64,000 nt of DNA from Luteimonas gilva (lineage in GTDB: Bacteria; Pseudomonadota; Gammaproteobacteria; Xanthomonadales; Xanthomonadaceae). The notes beneath the pieces were generated by a model. It was not told where the DNA came from, searched no databases, and saw only the letters and a program-made list of their open reading frames with translations. The translations under genes were made by a program, and so were the position numbers. Position 1 is the stretch's first letter, and each line of letters begins with the position of its first letter. Below, piece by piece: positions 26,832 to 36,159 of this stretch. The stretch covers positions 274,848 to 338,847 of the forward strand of contig NZ_SZUA01000001.1 in the NCBI RefSeq assembly GCF_005239095.1, given 5' to 3'.

Positions 26832-27911
26832 TTACGCGTTCGCGATCAAAGGCCCAAGCGCGCCTTCCAGCTGCGATTTACGCCAACCCGACAACGCCTC
26901 GGGCCAAGCCCCGCTTTCCAGCATCGCTTCCAGATACCGCCGCGAGGCGAGTACGCCATCCGGCAAGCCCAATTCGGCGCTGCGGGCGGACACGGCATCC
27001 TGCATGCGCTTCAGGCGTGCTTTGTCGCGCTCGGAAGCGCTCGCGAGCGGCATCGCGGCCTCTTCCGCGAGCGGAGTGGTCAAGGCGCGCCAGATCGCCG
27101 GGCCGAGTTTGCGCGGCGCTTTCGGATGCGCATCCAATTGCGCTTGCAGCGCTTCGGCGTCCGCGGGCGGCGTTCGCGCGAGCAGGGCGGCGAGTTCGTT
27201 GTCCAGGATCCAACTGCGCGGACGGTCGCTGTCGCGCGCTTGCCGGTCGCGCCAGCGCAGCAGACGCAGCAATCGGCGTTGCGAGTCGGCGTCCAGGAAT
27301 TGCGCGCTGCGCATGGACAGGTGCGGCCAGCGGTCGGCGCCGTCGCTGGCGGCGGAGGCAACCAGGCGGGCGGCGTCTTCGGCCGACCAGGCGCTGCGGC
27401 CGAGTTCGCCCAAGCGGCTTTCGAGCCGATCGTGCAGGGCGAACAGATGGCGCACGTCGTCGGCGGCGTATTCCAACTGCGCGGGCGACAGCGGCCGGCG
27501 CAGCCAATCCGAACGGGTCTCGCCTTTGGGCAACGCGACCCCGAGCAGGTCCTGCACCAGGCGCTGGTAGCCGAGGCCCGCGCCAATGCCGGCCAGCGCC
27601 GCGGCGATCTGGGTGTCGAACAGCGGCTGCGGAATCGCATCGCAACCGCGCTGCAGCGCCACCAGGTCTTCGCTGGCGCTGTGCATGATCTTCAGCACGG
27701 CGGAGTTTTCCAGCAACGGCTTCAGCGTGGCGGCCATGCCCGGCACCAGCGGGTCGACCAGCAGCAGCTCGCCGCCGATCGCGATCTGCACCAGCGCCAG
27801 TTGCGGCCAATAGGTGCGTTCGCGGATGAATTCGGTGTCCAGTCCGATCCGCGCCGGCGGCGCGGCGATACGGTCGGCGAGCGTGCCGGGGTCGGAAATC
27901 CAGATCGACAA
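26832..27911 (-). CDS. rnd: Ribonuclease D
   Basis: A 359-residue 3'-to-5' exoribonuclease that trims tRNA precursors. The DEDD exonuclease signature is visible: IGLDTEFIRERTYWPQLALV (motif I), a central HSASEDLVAL (motif II) and EYAADDVRHLFAL (motif III). An HRDC domain follows (about 210-290). The start is apparently TTG at 27911, since no ATG or GTG precedes the first conserved strand; the weak AAGAAG upstream may serve as ribosome site. Confidence 0.9.
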   Translation of the reverse strand: MSIWISDPGTLADRIAAPPARIGLDTEFIRERTYWPQLALVQIAIGGELLLVDPLVPGMAATLKPLLENSAVLKIMHSASEDLVALQRGCDAIPQPLFDTQIAAALAGIGAGLGYQRLVQDLLGVALPKGETRSDWLRRPLSPAQLEYAADDVRHLFALHDRLESRLGELGRSAWSAEDAARLVASAASDGADRWPHLSMRSAQFLDADSQRRLLRLLRWRDRQARDSDRPRSWILDNELAALLARTPPADAEALQAQLDAHPKAPRKLGPAIWRALTTPLAEEAAMPLASASERDKARLKRMQDAVSARSAELGLPDGVLASRRYLEAMLESGAWPEALSGWRKSQLEGALGPLIANA

Positions 27912-28026
27912 AGGGAACTTCTTGCGGGAAAGAGGCGGAGACTAACCGCGGGGGGCGTGTGCTTGTCAATCGCGGCCCTCGATGCGGCCGGGTGGCGGGA
28001 AGGGGCGCGCCCAGTAAACTGCGCCC

Positions 28027-29916
28027 ATGGTCCGCGCCGATCTTCCGGTTGCCAGCGAGAAACGCCGTATCCGGCACGCGCTAGCGTTCGCGGCGCTGTC
28101 CGCGTTGTGCTTCGCCGGCTGCGGCCGCGAACAGCCGGCTCCGAAGCCGCAAACGAGCGGCGCGCGTCCGGCCGCGAAAGCGCCGGCGCCGAGCGTGACG
28201 ATCAGCGGCGACGATCGCGCCGCGGGCCTGCTGAATTGGACGCCGCCGGTCGTGGATCTGCAGCCGGACAAGCTGGACGCGGCCAAGCGCGAAGCCGCCA
28301 AGGCCGCGAAGGAACAGCGCTGGTACGCCGACGCGCAATCGGCCATTCCCTTGTACTTGGCCGTCCTCAAAATCGCTCCGGACGATGCCGCGGCGCGCGA
28401 CGGGCTGAAGCGGTCGCTGGCCGGCCTGCTGAAATCCGGCCAGGCGATACTGGCGCGCACCGACGAAGACGAGCAGGCGCTGGCGCAGGCGCACGAGATC
28501 GCGGCGGTCGCGCGCACGGTCGATCCCGCCGCGCCGGAAACCATCCTCTATCTCACCCAGGTCGATCTGGCCGACCGCCTGCTGCAATTGAATCAACAGG
28601 GCGAAAGCGATCTGCAAGCCAGCCGTCTCGGCGAAGCGACCGACGGCGCGCTGCGCAAGTTCCGCGCGGTGCTGGCGCTGCGTCCGCAACAACCGCGCGC
28701 AATGCAGGGCATGGCCGCGGTCGAAAGCGCACTAATCCGCCGTGCCGAAGGCGCCGCCGAGCGCGGCGAATTCGGCGCGGCGCGCTATTGGCTGAAGCTG
28801 GCTGCGGCGGTGCGTCCGGGCAGCGCCACCATCGCCGATGCGCAGGCCCGGGTGCAAGCCACTCGCGCCATGCTGGTGGCGCGCTGGCACGACGAAGGCA
28901 TCGCCGCCTTGGCCAAACCTTTCGACGGCTTGGCTTTGGCCAGGCGCAAGCTGGCGGACGTGCTGCGCATCGCCGAACCGGGCGACGCCGCCGCGGCCGA
29001 TTTGCGCGAGCGGATCGAGTTGGCCGCTCATTACGGACTCTTCCGCCCCGGTCAGGCCTTCACCGACGCCTTGCGCGACGGCGGCCGCGGCCCGCAAATG
29101 GTGGTCGTGCCGCACGGCGGTTTCCGGATGGGCGCCAAGGACAACGAGCCGGGTTCGACCAAGGCCGAAAAACCGTCGCATTACGTGCGCTTCGAGCGCG
29201 GCTTCGCGATGTCGCGCAGCGAGGTGACGGTGGCCGAATTCCGCCGCTTCATGCAAACGGGCGTGCATCGCGCGCGCGCCGAGCGGCGCGGCCATTCGAT
29301 CGTCTACGACGAGCGCAGCGGCAATTTCGTGCGGCGCAGCGGGGTGGATTGGCAAAGCGACTACGTCGGCAATCCTGCGGCGGACGATGCGCCCGTGCTG
29401 CACGTCAGCCATGGCGATGCCGAGGCCTATACCGAATGGCTCACCCGCCAGAGCGGCCACCGCTACCGGTTGCCGAGCGAGGCCGAATTCGAATACGCGG
29501 TGCGCGCCGGCAACGACGGCGCTTGGCCATGGGGCGAAGGCCGTCCGCCGGCCGGTTCGGGCAATCTGACCGGCAGCCTCGACCGCTCGCCGTCGGGCCG
29601 CAATTGGAGCAACGCCTTCGCCGGCTACGGCGACGGGCATTGGGGGCCGGCGCCGGCCGGCGGCAGGCCGAACGTGTACGGGCTTTACGATCTGGCGGGC
29701 AACGTCAGCGAGTGGACCGCCGATTGCTGGCACGAAGGCTATCGACGCGCGCCTTCGGATGGGCGAGCATGGATCAACCCCGGTTGCCGGACGCGCGTGA
29801 TCCGCGGCGGCTCCTGGGCCAGCTCGCCGGCGCAGACGCGCTCGGCTTGGCGGATGTCGGCGTCGCGCGACATCACCAACGCAAGATTGGGATTCCGGGT
29901 GGTGCGGGATCTGTAG
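28027..29916 (+). CDS. Lipoprotein with C-terminal formylglycine-generating-enzyme-like (SUMF1) domain
   Basis: A 629-residue protein. A lipobox (ALCFAGC) near residue 33 predicts an exported lipoprotein. Residues about 80-340 are alanine-rich helices resembling TPR-like repeats. The last 270 residues carry the FGE-sulfatase fold (MVVVPHGGFRMGAKDNEPGS, SRSEVTVAEFRRFM, YRLPSEAEFEYAVRAG, GLYDLAGNVSEWTADCW, IRGGSWASSPAQTRSAWR). Without a nearby sulfatase the fold more likely serves in binding or signalling than in formylglycine formation; the catalytic cysteine pair of true enzymes is not evident. It precedes an M48 protease gene by 20 bases. Confidence 0.8.
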   Translation: MVRADLPVASEKRRIRHALAFAALSALCFAGCGREQPAPKPQTSGARPAAKAPAPSVTISGDDRAAGLLNWTPPVVDLQPDKLDAAKREAAKAAKEQRWYADAQSAIPLYLAVLKIAPDDAAARDGLKRSLAGLLKSGQAILARTDEDEQALAQAHEIAAVARTVDPAAPETILYLTQVDLADRLLQLNQQGESDLQASRLGEATDGALRKFRAVLALRPQQPRAMQGMAAVESALIRRAEGAAERGEFGAARYWLKLAAAVRPGSATIADAQARVQATRAMLVARWHDEGIAALAKPFDGLALARRKLADVLRIAEPGDAAAADLRERIELAAHYGLFRPGQAFTDALRDGGRGPQMVVVPHGGFRMGAKDNEPGSTKAEKPSHYVRFERGFAMSRSEVTVAEFRRFMQTGVHRARAERRGHSIVYDERSGNFVRRSGVDWQSDYVGNPAADDAPVLHVSHGDAEAYTEWLTRQSGHRYRLPSEAEFEYAVRAGNDGAWPWGEGRPPAGSGNLTGSLDRSPSGRNWSNAFAGYGDGHWGPAPAGGRPNVYGLYDLAGNVSEWTADCWHEGYRRAPSDGRAWINPGCRTRVIRGGSWASSPAQTRSAWRMSASRDITNARLGFRVVRDL

Positions 29917-29936
29917 CTTTAAACGGGGAGGGCGAC

Positions 29937-30821
29937 ATGCGAATGGATCCATACGGCAACAGCGCACAGGGCGGGATGCGCCGCAGCGGCGGCATCCGTT
30001 GGTGGGTATTGCTGCTGTTCGCCGGTTACGCGGCGTATTACTGGTTCTCCAACCGCACCACCGATCCGATGACCGGCGAAAAAGTGGTCATCGACCGCAG
30101 CCTGTCGGCCGAGGACGAGAAAGCGCTGGGCCTGCAGGCCTATCAGGAAATCCTGCAGCAGGAGCGGCCGGTCGATCCGAATTCGGCGATCGCCAAGCAG
30201 ATCCGCGACATCGCGCAGCGCCTGGTGGCCAAGGTCGACATCGTCGAAACCGCGTTGGCCGCCGAACACGGCCAGCCGCCGCAGCATTTCTCGCGTAGCT
30301 TCGAATGGGAAGTGAACGTCATCCAATCCGACCAGGCCAACGCGTTCTGTCTGCCCGGCGGCAAGATGGCGGTCTACACCGGCCTGGTGCCGGTGGCGCA
30401 GAACGCGGACGCGATGGCGATCGTCATGGGCCACGAGATCTCGCACGCGCTGTTGCGCCACGGCGCGCAGCGCATGGCGCAGCAGCGGTTGGCGCAATTG
30501 GGCCAGGTGGCCGGCGCGATGAGCGGCATGGACGCGCAGACCCAGCAGATGGTGATGTCGGCTTACGGTTACGGGATGATGCTGCCGTACGCGCGCGGCC
30601 ACGAGACCCAAGCGGACGAAGTCGGCCTGATGCTGGCGGCCGCCGCCTGCTTCAACCCGCAGGAAGCGATTCCGTTGTGGGAGCGGATGAGCGCCAATAG
30701 CGGCGGACAAGCGCCGCCGGAGTTCGCCTCCACCCATCCAAATCCCGGTACACGGATCAAGAACCTGCAGGCGTTGATGCCCAAGGCGATGGAGTACAGG
30801 GCGAAGTACTGCAAGCAATGA
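29937..30821 (+). CDS. M48-family zinc metalloprotease, membrane-anchored
   Basis: A 294-residue protein from ATG 29937, preceded by a good GGGGAG site. One N-terminal membrane helix (WWVLLLFAGYAAYYWF) anchors a periplasmic protease domain with HEISH (zinc and catalytic Glu) and the downstream HETQADEVGL glutamate ligand. FASTHPNPGTRIKNL near the C terminus is the M48B signature. Related proteins (LoiP, BepA-like) act in outer-membrane quality control. It is probably co-transcribed with the SUMF1-like lipoprotein. The substrate is unknown. Confidence 0.9.
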   Translation: MRMDPYGNSAQGGMRRSGGIRWWVLLLFAGYAAYYWFSNRTTDPMTGEKVVIDRSLSAEDEKALGLQAYQEILQQERPVDPNSAIAKQIRDIAQRLVAKVDIVETALAAEHGQPPQHFSRSFEWEVNVIQSDQANAFCLPGGKMAVYTGLVPVAQNADAMAIVMGHEISHALLRHGAQRMAQQRLAQLGQVAGAMSGMDAQTQQMVMSAYGYGMMLPYARGHETQADEVGLMLAAAACFNPQEAIPLWERMSANSGGQAPPEFASTHPNPGTRIKNLQALMPKAMEYRAKYCKQ

Positions 30822-31000
30822 AGCCGATCGCGGCGCGCCTGTTGTTCGCGGCGTGTTGGGCGGCGGCGTGCGCGCTGCCCGCGCAGGCCGGACAGGCGAC
30901 GCAGGCGCAATTCGAAGCGCTGATGAAGACCGTCGCGGCCGGCTGGAACGAAGGCGATGCACGCAAGGCCCCGGATTGCTACACCGAAGAACTGGTTTAG
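30818..31000 (+). pseudogene. Truncated exported protein, remnant of a SnoaL/NTF2-like gene
   Basis: A 60-residue reading frame coupled to the M48 gene by ATGA (30818-30821). It has a convincing signal peptide (MKPIAARLLFAACWAAACALPAQAG) and then the start of a SnoaL-like domain (FEALMKTVAAGWNEGDARKA, followed by DCYTEEL). It stops at a TAG fused directly to a palindromic repeat (31001-31042). SnoaL-like proteins normally run another 90-110 residues, so the gene looks cut off at the repeat. No continuation is visible within the next 200 bases in any frame. Confidence 0.6.
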
Positions 31001-31042
31001 CCCTCTCCCGCTTGCGGGAGAGGGTTGGGTGAGGGCGCGCGG
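31001..31042. repeat. Palindrome of the CCCTCTCCCGC family
   Basis: CCCTCTCCCGCTTGCGGGAG plus the conserved tail TTGGGTGAGGGCGCGCGG; same family as 13804-13970 and 40042-40083. It directly abuts the stop of the truncated gene on its left. Confidence 0.85.
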
Positions 31043-31158
31043 GGTGACGGATCGCTTCGGGACGGTCTAGAGAAGCAAAAGTCGCTGGATTACATGCCGC
31101 TCGTGCGGTACGCCCTTCGGCCATTTACGCAAGTGTTCGTTACGGCATCCTGCCTTCA

Positions 31159-31220
31159 CGGTCCCGCCTTGCGGGAATGACGGCTAAAGGCAAGAGCAGC
31201 GGAGCAGGCTCCGCTCTACA
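31159..31220. repeat. Degenerate repeat remnants upstream of the phaB 3' end
   Basis: TCCCGCCTTGCGGGAATGAC (from 31162) is a degenerate copy of the palindrome family at 2874. AGCGGAGCAGGCTCCGCTCT followed by ACA (31198-31220) is one half of the TGTAGAGCGGAGC family whose full copy lies at 32013-32082. Together with 31001-31042 they fill the gap between the truncated gene and phaB. Confidence 0.6.
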
Positions 31221-31232
31221 AAAGACAAAGCG

Positions 31233-31973
31233 TCAGAAGCTCATGAACAGCCCGCCGTTGACGGGGATGTTCGCGCCGGTGATGAAGCCCGCGCCGTCGT
31301 CGGTCAAGAAGGCGACGGTGCGCGCGATCTCGTCGGGCCTGCCCAGGCGGCCGACCGGGACCTTCTCGACGATGCCGTTGCGGATCTCTTCCGGCATCGC
31401 CATCACCAGCGCCGTTTCGCAATAGCCCGGCGACACCGAATTCACGGTCACGCCCTTGCGCGCGACTTCGCGGGCGAGAGCCATGGTGAAGCCGTGCATG
31501 CCGGCCTTCGCCGCGGAATAGTTGGTCTGGCCGAACTGGCCGGTTTGGCCGTTGACCGAGCTGATGTTCACCACGCGCCCGAAGCCGCGTTCGGCCATGC
31601 CGTCGACCGCATGCCGGCACAGGTTGAACACGCCGTCCAGGTTGATGTTGAGCACCGTGTCCCATTGCACGCGGTCCATCTTGCGCAAGGTGGTGTCGCG
31701 GGTGATGCCGGCGGCGTTGATCAGGATGTCGAGCGAGCCGTGCGCAGCCCTCACTTTTTCGACCAGCGCGCCGCAAGCTTCGAAATCGGCCACGTCCAGG
31801 GCTTCGAAATGCACGTCTCGGCCGTCGATTTCGCGCTTGAAGGCTTCGACGCGTTCGGGCCGGGAGGCCAAGTCCGCGGCGATCACGGTGCGTCCCGCAT
31901 CGGCCAGCGTCTTGCAGATTTCCGTGCCTAACCCGCCGATGCCGCCGCTCACCACGGCCACGCGTTTGCTCAT
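31233..31973 (-). CDS. phaB: Acetoacetyl-CoA reductase (first paralogue)
   Basis: A 246-residue short-chain dehydrogenase from ATG 31973; the frame is open for 32 more residues through a repeat, which is rejected. It has the cofactor loop SGGIGGLG, NAAGITRDTT, the catalytic NISSVNGQTGQFGQTNYSAAKAG (Ser, Tyr, Lys) and PGYCETALV. The NGQ.GQ.GQ.NY.AAKAGMHGFT block is characteristic of PhaB/PhbB, which reduce acetoacetyl-CoA to (R)-3-hydroxybutyryl-CoA for polyhydroxybutyrate. A second paralogue is at 33422, with phaR between them. GGIGGLG is slightly unlike the usual TGGxGGIG. Confidence 0.85.
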   Translation of the reverse strand: MSKRVAVVSGGIGGLGTEICKTLADAGRTVIAADLASRPERVEAFKREIDGRDVHFEALDVADFEACGALVEKVRAAHGSLDILINAAGITRDTTLRKMDRVQWDTVLNINLDGVFNLCRHAVDGMAERGFGRVVNISSVNGQTGQFGQTNYSAAKAGMHGFTMALAREVARKGVTVNSVSPGYCETALVMAMPEEIRNGIVEKVPVGRLGRPDEIARTVAFLTDDGAGFITGANIPVNGGLFMSF

Positions 31974-32012
31974 AAGTTCGTCCCCTGTCGATGTCGTGCT
32001 GTGCTTATGCTT

Positions 32013-32082
32013 TGTAGAGCGGAGCTTGCTCCGCTGTCCTCGGCCGGACAGCGAAAAGCAGCGGAGCAAGCTCCGCTCTACA
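32013..32082. repeat. Inverted repeat, TGTAGAGCGGAGCTTGCTCC type
   Basis: TGTAGAGCGGAGCTTGCTCC at the left and its complement ending GCTCTACA at the right form a 70-base hairpin with internal smaller stems. It is related to the TGTAGAGTCGAGC elements at 44714 and 48901. It lies between phaR and phaB. Confidence 0.8.
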
Positions 32083-32126
32083 AAGCGAAAGCGAAAAGCC
32101 GCGCGATGCGCGGCGCGGAGCGGGCA

Positions 32127-32615
32127 TCACTTCGCCCGCGGCTTGCCGGCGTCTTTGGCCGCGTCGGACGCGCGGCCCGCGCCGCCGACCAGGTTCTGCT
32201 GGAATTGCTTCCACAACTCGAGATTGCGCTCGGTGAGCTGGTTCATCATCGCCCACGGCGTCTGGCCGAGCATGCTGCCCATCTGCTGGCGGAACTGGTT
32301 CTGCTGTTCCAGGAACATCTGCATCGAACGTTCCAGATAGCTGCCCATGAAGCCCTGCAGCGAATCGCCGTAGAAACGGATGAGCTGGCTCAACAATTGG
32401 GTGGACAGCATCGGCTCGCCGTCCTGTTCGTGCTCGGCGATGATCTGCAACAGGACTTGGCGGGTCAGGTCTTCGCCGGTCTTGGCGTCGCGGACTTCGA
32501 ATTCTTCGCCGTCGACGATCAGCTGGCGCACGTCTTCGATCGTGATGTAGCTGGAGATCTCGGTGTCGTAAAGACGGCGGTTCGGGTATTTCTTGATGAT
32601 GCGGTTGGCTGCCAT
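32127..32615 (-). CDS. phaR: Polyhydroxyalkanoate synthesis regulator PhaR
   Basis: A 162-residue protein. The N terminus (MAANRIIKKYPNRRLYDTEI) and SYITIEDVRQLIVDGEEFEVRDAKTGEDLTRQVLLQII are the PhaR DNA-binding signature; the Gln/Met/Phe-rich C-terminal part binds polyhydroxyalkanoate granules. It represses phasin and its own genes until polymer titrates it. The start ATG 32615 precedes the conserved block directly. It lies between two phaB-like genes, but the synthase phaC is not in this window. Confidence 0.95.
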   Translation of the reverse strand: MAANRIIKKYPNRRLYDTEISSYITIEDVRQLIVDGEEFEVRDAKTGEDLTRQVLLQIIAEHEQDGEPMLSTQLLSQLIRFYGDSLQGFMGSYLERSMQMFLEQQNQFRQQMGSMLGQTPWAMMNQLTERNLELWKQFQQNLVGGAGRASDAAKDAGKPRAK

Positions 32616-32742
32616 GCGTGGATCCGCCCTGAGCTGGGGGCCGAGCATGGCGCAGTGCAGCAGGCCTTGCAACATTGCGGCCATAGGGCGGGCCAGACTG
32701 TACTGACCGGTATGGAAACTCGCCTGTTCGGCGGGTACGGGG

Positions 32743-33402
32743 TCAATCTCCGGCTACGAAGTAGGCGATCTTCCAATCGCCGTCGGCGATTTCCATGGAT
32801 AGACGATGGTCTACCGGAGAGCGCACTACGGATTCATGCACGTAGGCCGGCCTGCCGTCCCAACGGACGCAAATCCAGTGTTCGGTCCCTTCGCAGTCGC
32901 TGTTCAGCACGGCGTAGTCGACGCGCGCCAGAACGTCCGCGCCCGCGTCGGGCGCACTCCGCAGCGCGACTCGAGTGCCGGTGACGATGAACGTCGAAAA
33001 CGGGTCTTCATAAAGATCGTCCGGACCGGCGAATGCGGGGTAGGGCGCGGACCAAACTAGCTTGCCGTTTTCCGAGCTTTGTACCCCTCCCAGGGCTACG
33101 ATCCGATCCAGTTCGCGCCAAAGTTCCGTGTCCGGACGTTGCGGGTTCCAAACCTCGCGTAAGCCGGCGGCGCCCGGTCCATCGCCACCGAAACTCATCT
33201 TGGCGTCGGCTGCGATATGGCGTTCGAATGCGTCTAAATCCCGATCGGTGACGATCCGTTCGAACTCGGCGACCGCATGCCGGACCTGCGGATCCAGATC
33301 GGCGAGATCGGGAGGCGATAGCGTCGCCGTCGCGGCCTGCGCAAAAGTCGCGCAGAGCCATAGACAGCCCACCGCCAGCGTTTTCGTTACGCGTTCCGGC
33401 AT
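32743..33402 (-). CDS. Exported protein with SH3-like segment (function unknown)
   Basis: A 219-residue protein from ATG 33402 with a signal peptide (TKTLAVGCLWLCATFAQA). An acidic N-terminal domain with SnoaL-like features (RHAVAEFERIVTDRDLDAFE, then RHIAADAKMSFGGDG) is followed by a bacterial SH3-like stretch (VTGTRVALRSAPDAGADVLA, then RVDYAVLN) and a C-terminal DGDWKIAYFVAG strand. It sits 19 bases after the second phaB stop and before phaR, so it may be co-transcribed, but nothing ties it to polymer metabolism. Confidence 0.7.
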   Translation of the reverse strand: MPERVTKTLAVGCLWLCATFAQAATATLSPPDLADLDPQVRHAVAEFERIVTDRDLDAFERHIAADAKMSFGGDGPGAAGLREVWNPQRPDTELWRELDRIVALGGVQSSENGKLVWSAPYPAFAGPDDLYEDPFSTFIVTGTRVALRSAPDAGADVLARVDYAVLNSDCEGTEHWICVRWDGRPAYVHESVVRSPVDHRLSMEIADGDWKIAYFVAGD

Positions 33403-33421
33403 CGCCGTCGTGGTCTTCGGG

Positions 33422-34162
<741 letters not shown>

Positions 34163-34207
34163 GCCGTTCTCCGTGAGGTGCGTGCGAATGGGGGATTCGT
34201 CCCGATT

Positions 34208-35119
34208 CTAGTCACGCTTCGTGTCGCGGACGTTGTGCAGCGCGGCGAGAGAGAGGGCCGGCGTTCGCGGCAAACGGGAAGGATCGTAACGTTCGCGCAT
34301 GGAGCCGAGCAGCGCGGCCGGCGTCGCCGCGTCCGAGGGCAACGGTTCTTGGCCCAGAGCCCGCCAGGCGGCATGCAGGGCGGGCAGGGGATCGGCCGGG
34401 TCGACCGGCAGCGCTGCCGTCGATTTGGACAGCTTGCGGCCGTCCTCGCCCAGCACCAGCGGCAGGTGGGCGTAGCGCGGTATCGGCAAGCCGAGCGCGC
34501 GTTGCAGCAGGATCTGGCGCGGGGTGGAATCGAGCAGGTCGGCGCCGCGCACCACGTCGGTGATGCCTTGCGCCGCATCGTCGACGACCACGGCCAGTTG
34601 GTAGGCCCATAACCCGTCGGCGCGGCGCAGGACGAAATCGCCGACGTCGGCGGCGACGTTCTGCGCGAACGGGCCTTGGATCGCGTCGTCGAATTCCAAG
34701 ACGGTGCCGTCGGGAACTCGGAAACGGATCGCGGGATCGGGCCGGGTTCGCGCGGCGATGCAGGTGCGATGGATGCCGCCGTCGTCGGCCAGATCGTTGC
34801 GGCTGCAATGGCAGACGAAGGCGTCGCCGCTGGCCAGCAAACGGTCGAGCGCGGCTTGGTACAGCGCGCCGCGTTCGCTCTGGTGGACGATCGTCTCGTC
34901 GGATTCCAAACCGAAAGCGCGCAACGCGGCCAGCTGCCGTTCAGCCGCGCCGGGCACTTCGCGCGGCGGATCCAGGTCTTCCACACGCACCAGCCAAACG
35001 CCGCCGGCCTGCCGCGCCATCAGCCAGCTGCCCAATGCGGCGAGCAGCGAGCCGAAATGCAGCGGTCCGGTGGGCGAGGGCGCGAAGCGGCCCCGGTAGG
35101 TCGACGAGTTCTGCGGCAC
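34208..35119 (-). CDS. gluQ: Glutamyl-queuosine tRNA(Asp) synthetase
   Basis: A 303-residue truncated glutamyl-tRNA synthetase paralogue lacking the anticodon-binding domain. [20 protein letters not shown] is the HIGH-type motif and [10 protein letters not shown] the KMSKS-type motif; C-H-C residues in [10 protein letters not shown] with a later Cys form the zinc site. By family it charges queuosine-34 of tRNA-Asp with glutamate. It is the first gene of a minus-strand group facing htpX divergently. Confidence 0.95.
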   Translation of the reverse strand: MPQNSSTYRGRFAPSPTGPLHFGSLLAALGSWLMARQAGGVWLVRVEDLDPPREVPGAAERQLAALRAFGLESDETIVHQSERGALYQAALDRLLASGDAFVCHCSRNDLADDGGIHRTCIAARTRPDPAIRFRVPDGTVLEFDDAIQGPFAQNVAADVGDFVLRRADGLWAYQLAVVVDDAAQGITDVVRGADLLDSTPRQILLQRALGLPIPRYAHLPLVLGEDGRKLSKSTAALPVDPADPLPALHAAWRALGQEPLPSDAATPAALLGSMRERYDPSRLPRTPALSLAALHNVRDTKRD

Positions 35120-35217
35120 GGCGGCTTCAGATGGGCGAAGACTTGAATTTAACCGGCCGCAGCCACAATTTCGATTGGCGCGCGTTTTCCCCGACGTGCA
35201 TGACGGAAATACCGACG

Positions 35218-36114
35218 ATGTTCAAACGTATCGCTTTGTTCCTCGCCACCAATCTAGCGGTGCTGGCCCTGCTCAGCATCGTGATGTCGATCCTGGGCGT
35301 CAACGCCGGCAGCGGCGCGGGCCTGCTGATCATGGCCGCCGTGTTCGGCTTCGGCGGCTCGCTGATCTCGCTGCTGATGTCCAAGTTCGTCGCCAAGCGC
35401 GCCACCGGCGCCTACGTGATCGAGCAGCCGCGCAACGAAGCCGAGCGCTGGCTGGTCGAGACCGTGCAGCGCCAAGCCGCGGCGGCCGGCATCGGCATGC
35501 CGGAAGTCGCCATCTACGACGCGCCTGAAATCAACGCGTTCGCCACCGGCGCCAACCGCAACAACGCTTTGGTCGCGGTGTCGACCGGCTTGCTGCGCAA
35601 TCTGGACCGCGACGAAGCGGAAGCCGTGCTCGGCCACGAAGTCAGCCACGTCGCCAACGGCGACATGGTGACGATGGCCTTGCTGCAGGGCGTGCTGAAC
35701 ACTTTCGTGATCGTGCTGGCCCGCGTCGTCGGCCGCATCATCGACGGCTACCTGAGCGGCGGCCGCAGCAGCGGCGGCGGCATCGGCTATTTCGTCACGG
35801 TGTTCGTGCTGGACATGGTGTTCGGCCTGTTCGCGAGCATGATCGCGATGTGGTTCTCGCGCCGCCGCGAATTCCGCGCCGACGCCGGCGGCGCCGCGCT
35901 GGCCGGCCGCGGCAAGATGATCGCCGCGCTGGAAAAGCTGTCGCTGAACCACGGCGAGAACACGTTGCCCAAACAGGTAGCGGCGTTCGGCATCAGCGGC
36001 GCCATCGGCCACGGCTTGCGCAAGCTGCTGCTGAGCCACCCGCCGCTGGAGGAACGCATCGCGGCGTTGCGCAGCGCGCCGGAAGAATCGCTCAGGGCCG
36101 GATTGGCGGCCTGA
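35218..36114 (+). CDS. htpX: Protease HtpX
   Basis: A 298-residue inner-membrane zinc protease. The product begins [18 protein letters not shown] with two membrane helices, then the [10 protein letters not shown] zinc motif, two further helices and the [11 protein letters not shown] glutamate ligand. It degrades misfolded membrane proteins with FtsH. An ATG at 35200 is possible, but the family begins MFKRI. A strong terminator follows at 36119-36147. Confidence 0.95.
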   Translation: MFKRIALFLATNLAVLALLSIVMSILGVNAGSGAGLLIMAAVFGFGGSLISLLMSKFVAKRATGAYVIEQPRNEAERWLVETVQRQAAAAGIGMPEVAIYDAPEINAFATGANRNNALVAVSTGLLRNLDRDEAEAVLGHEVSHVANGDMVTMALLQGVLNTFVIVLARVVGRIIDGYLSGGRSSGGGIGYFVTVFVLDMVFGLFASMIAMWFSRRREFRADAGGAALAGRGKMIAALEKLSLNHGENTLPKQVAAFGISGAIGHGLRKLLLSHPPLEERIAALRSAPEESLRAGLAA

Positions 36115-36118
36115 TCGA

Positions 36119-36147
36119 AAAAGCCCGCCGAAAGGCGGGCTTTTTTT
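36119..36147 (+). terminator. Rho-independent terminator between htpX and the FimX-like gene
   Basis: AAGCCCGCC/GGCGGGCTT stem with a GAAA tetraloop, followed by seven T on the plus strand and preceded by A residues, so it can end transcription from both convergent genes. Confidence 0.9.
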
Positions 36148-36159
36148 ACACAGGCTTGG

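Noticed and set aside
28027-29916. Sulfatase-modifying formylglycine-generating enzyme
   Set aside because: The fold is present, but the cysteine pair needed for the oxidation is not evident and no sulfatase is nearby, so the enzyme name was not used.
26550-29936. Upstream extension of the M48 protease frame across rnd and the SUMF1-like gene
   Set aside because: Only the part from ATG 29937 has a ribosome site, a membrane anchor and protease motifs; the rest overlaps real genes in other frames.
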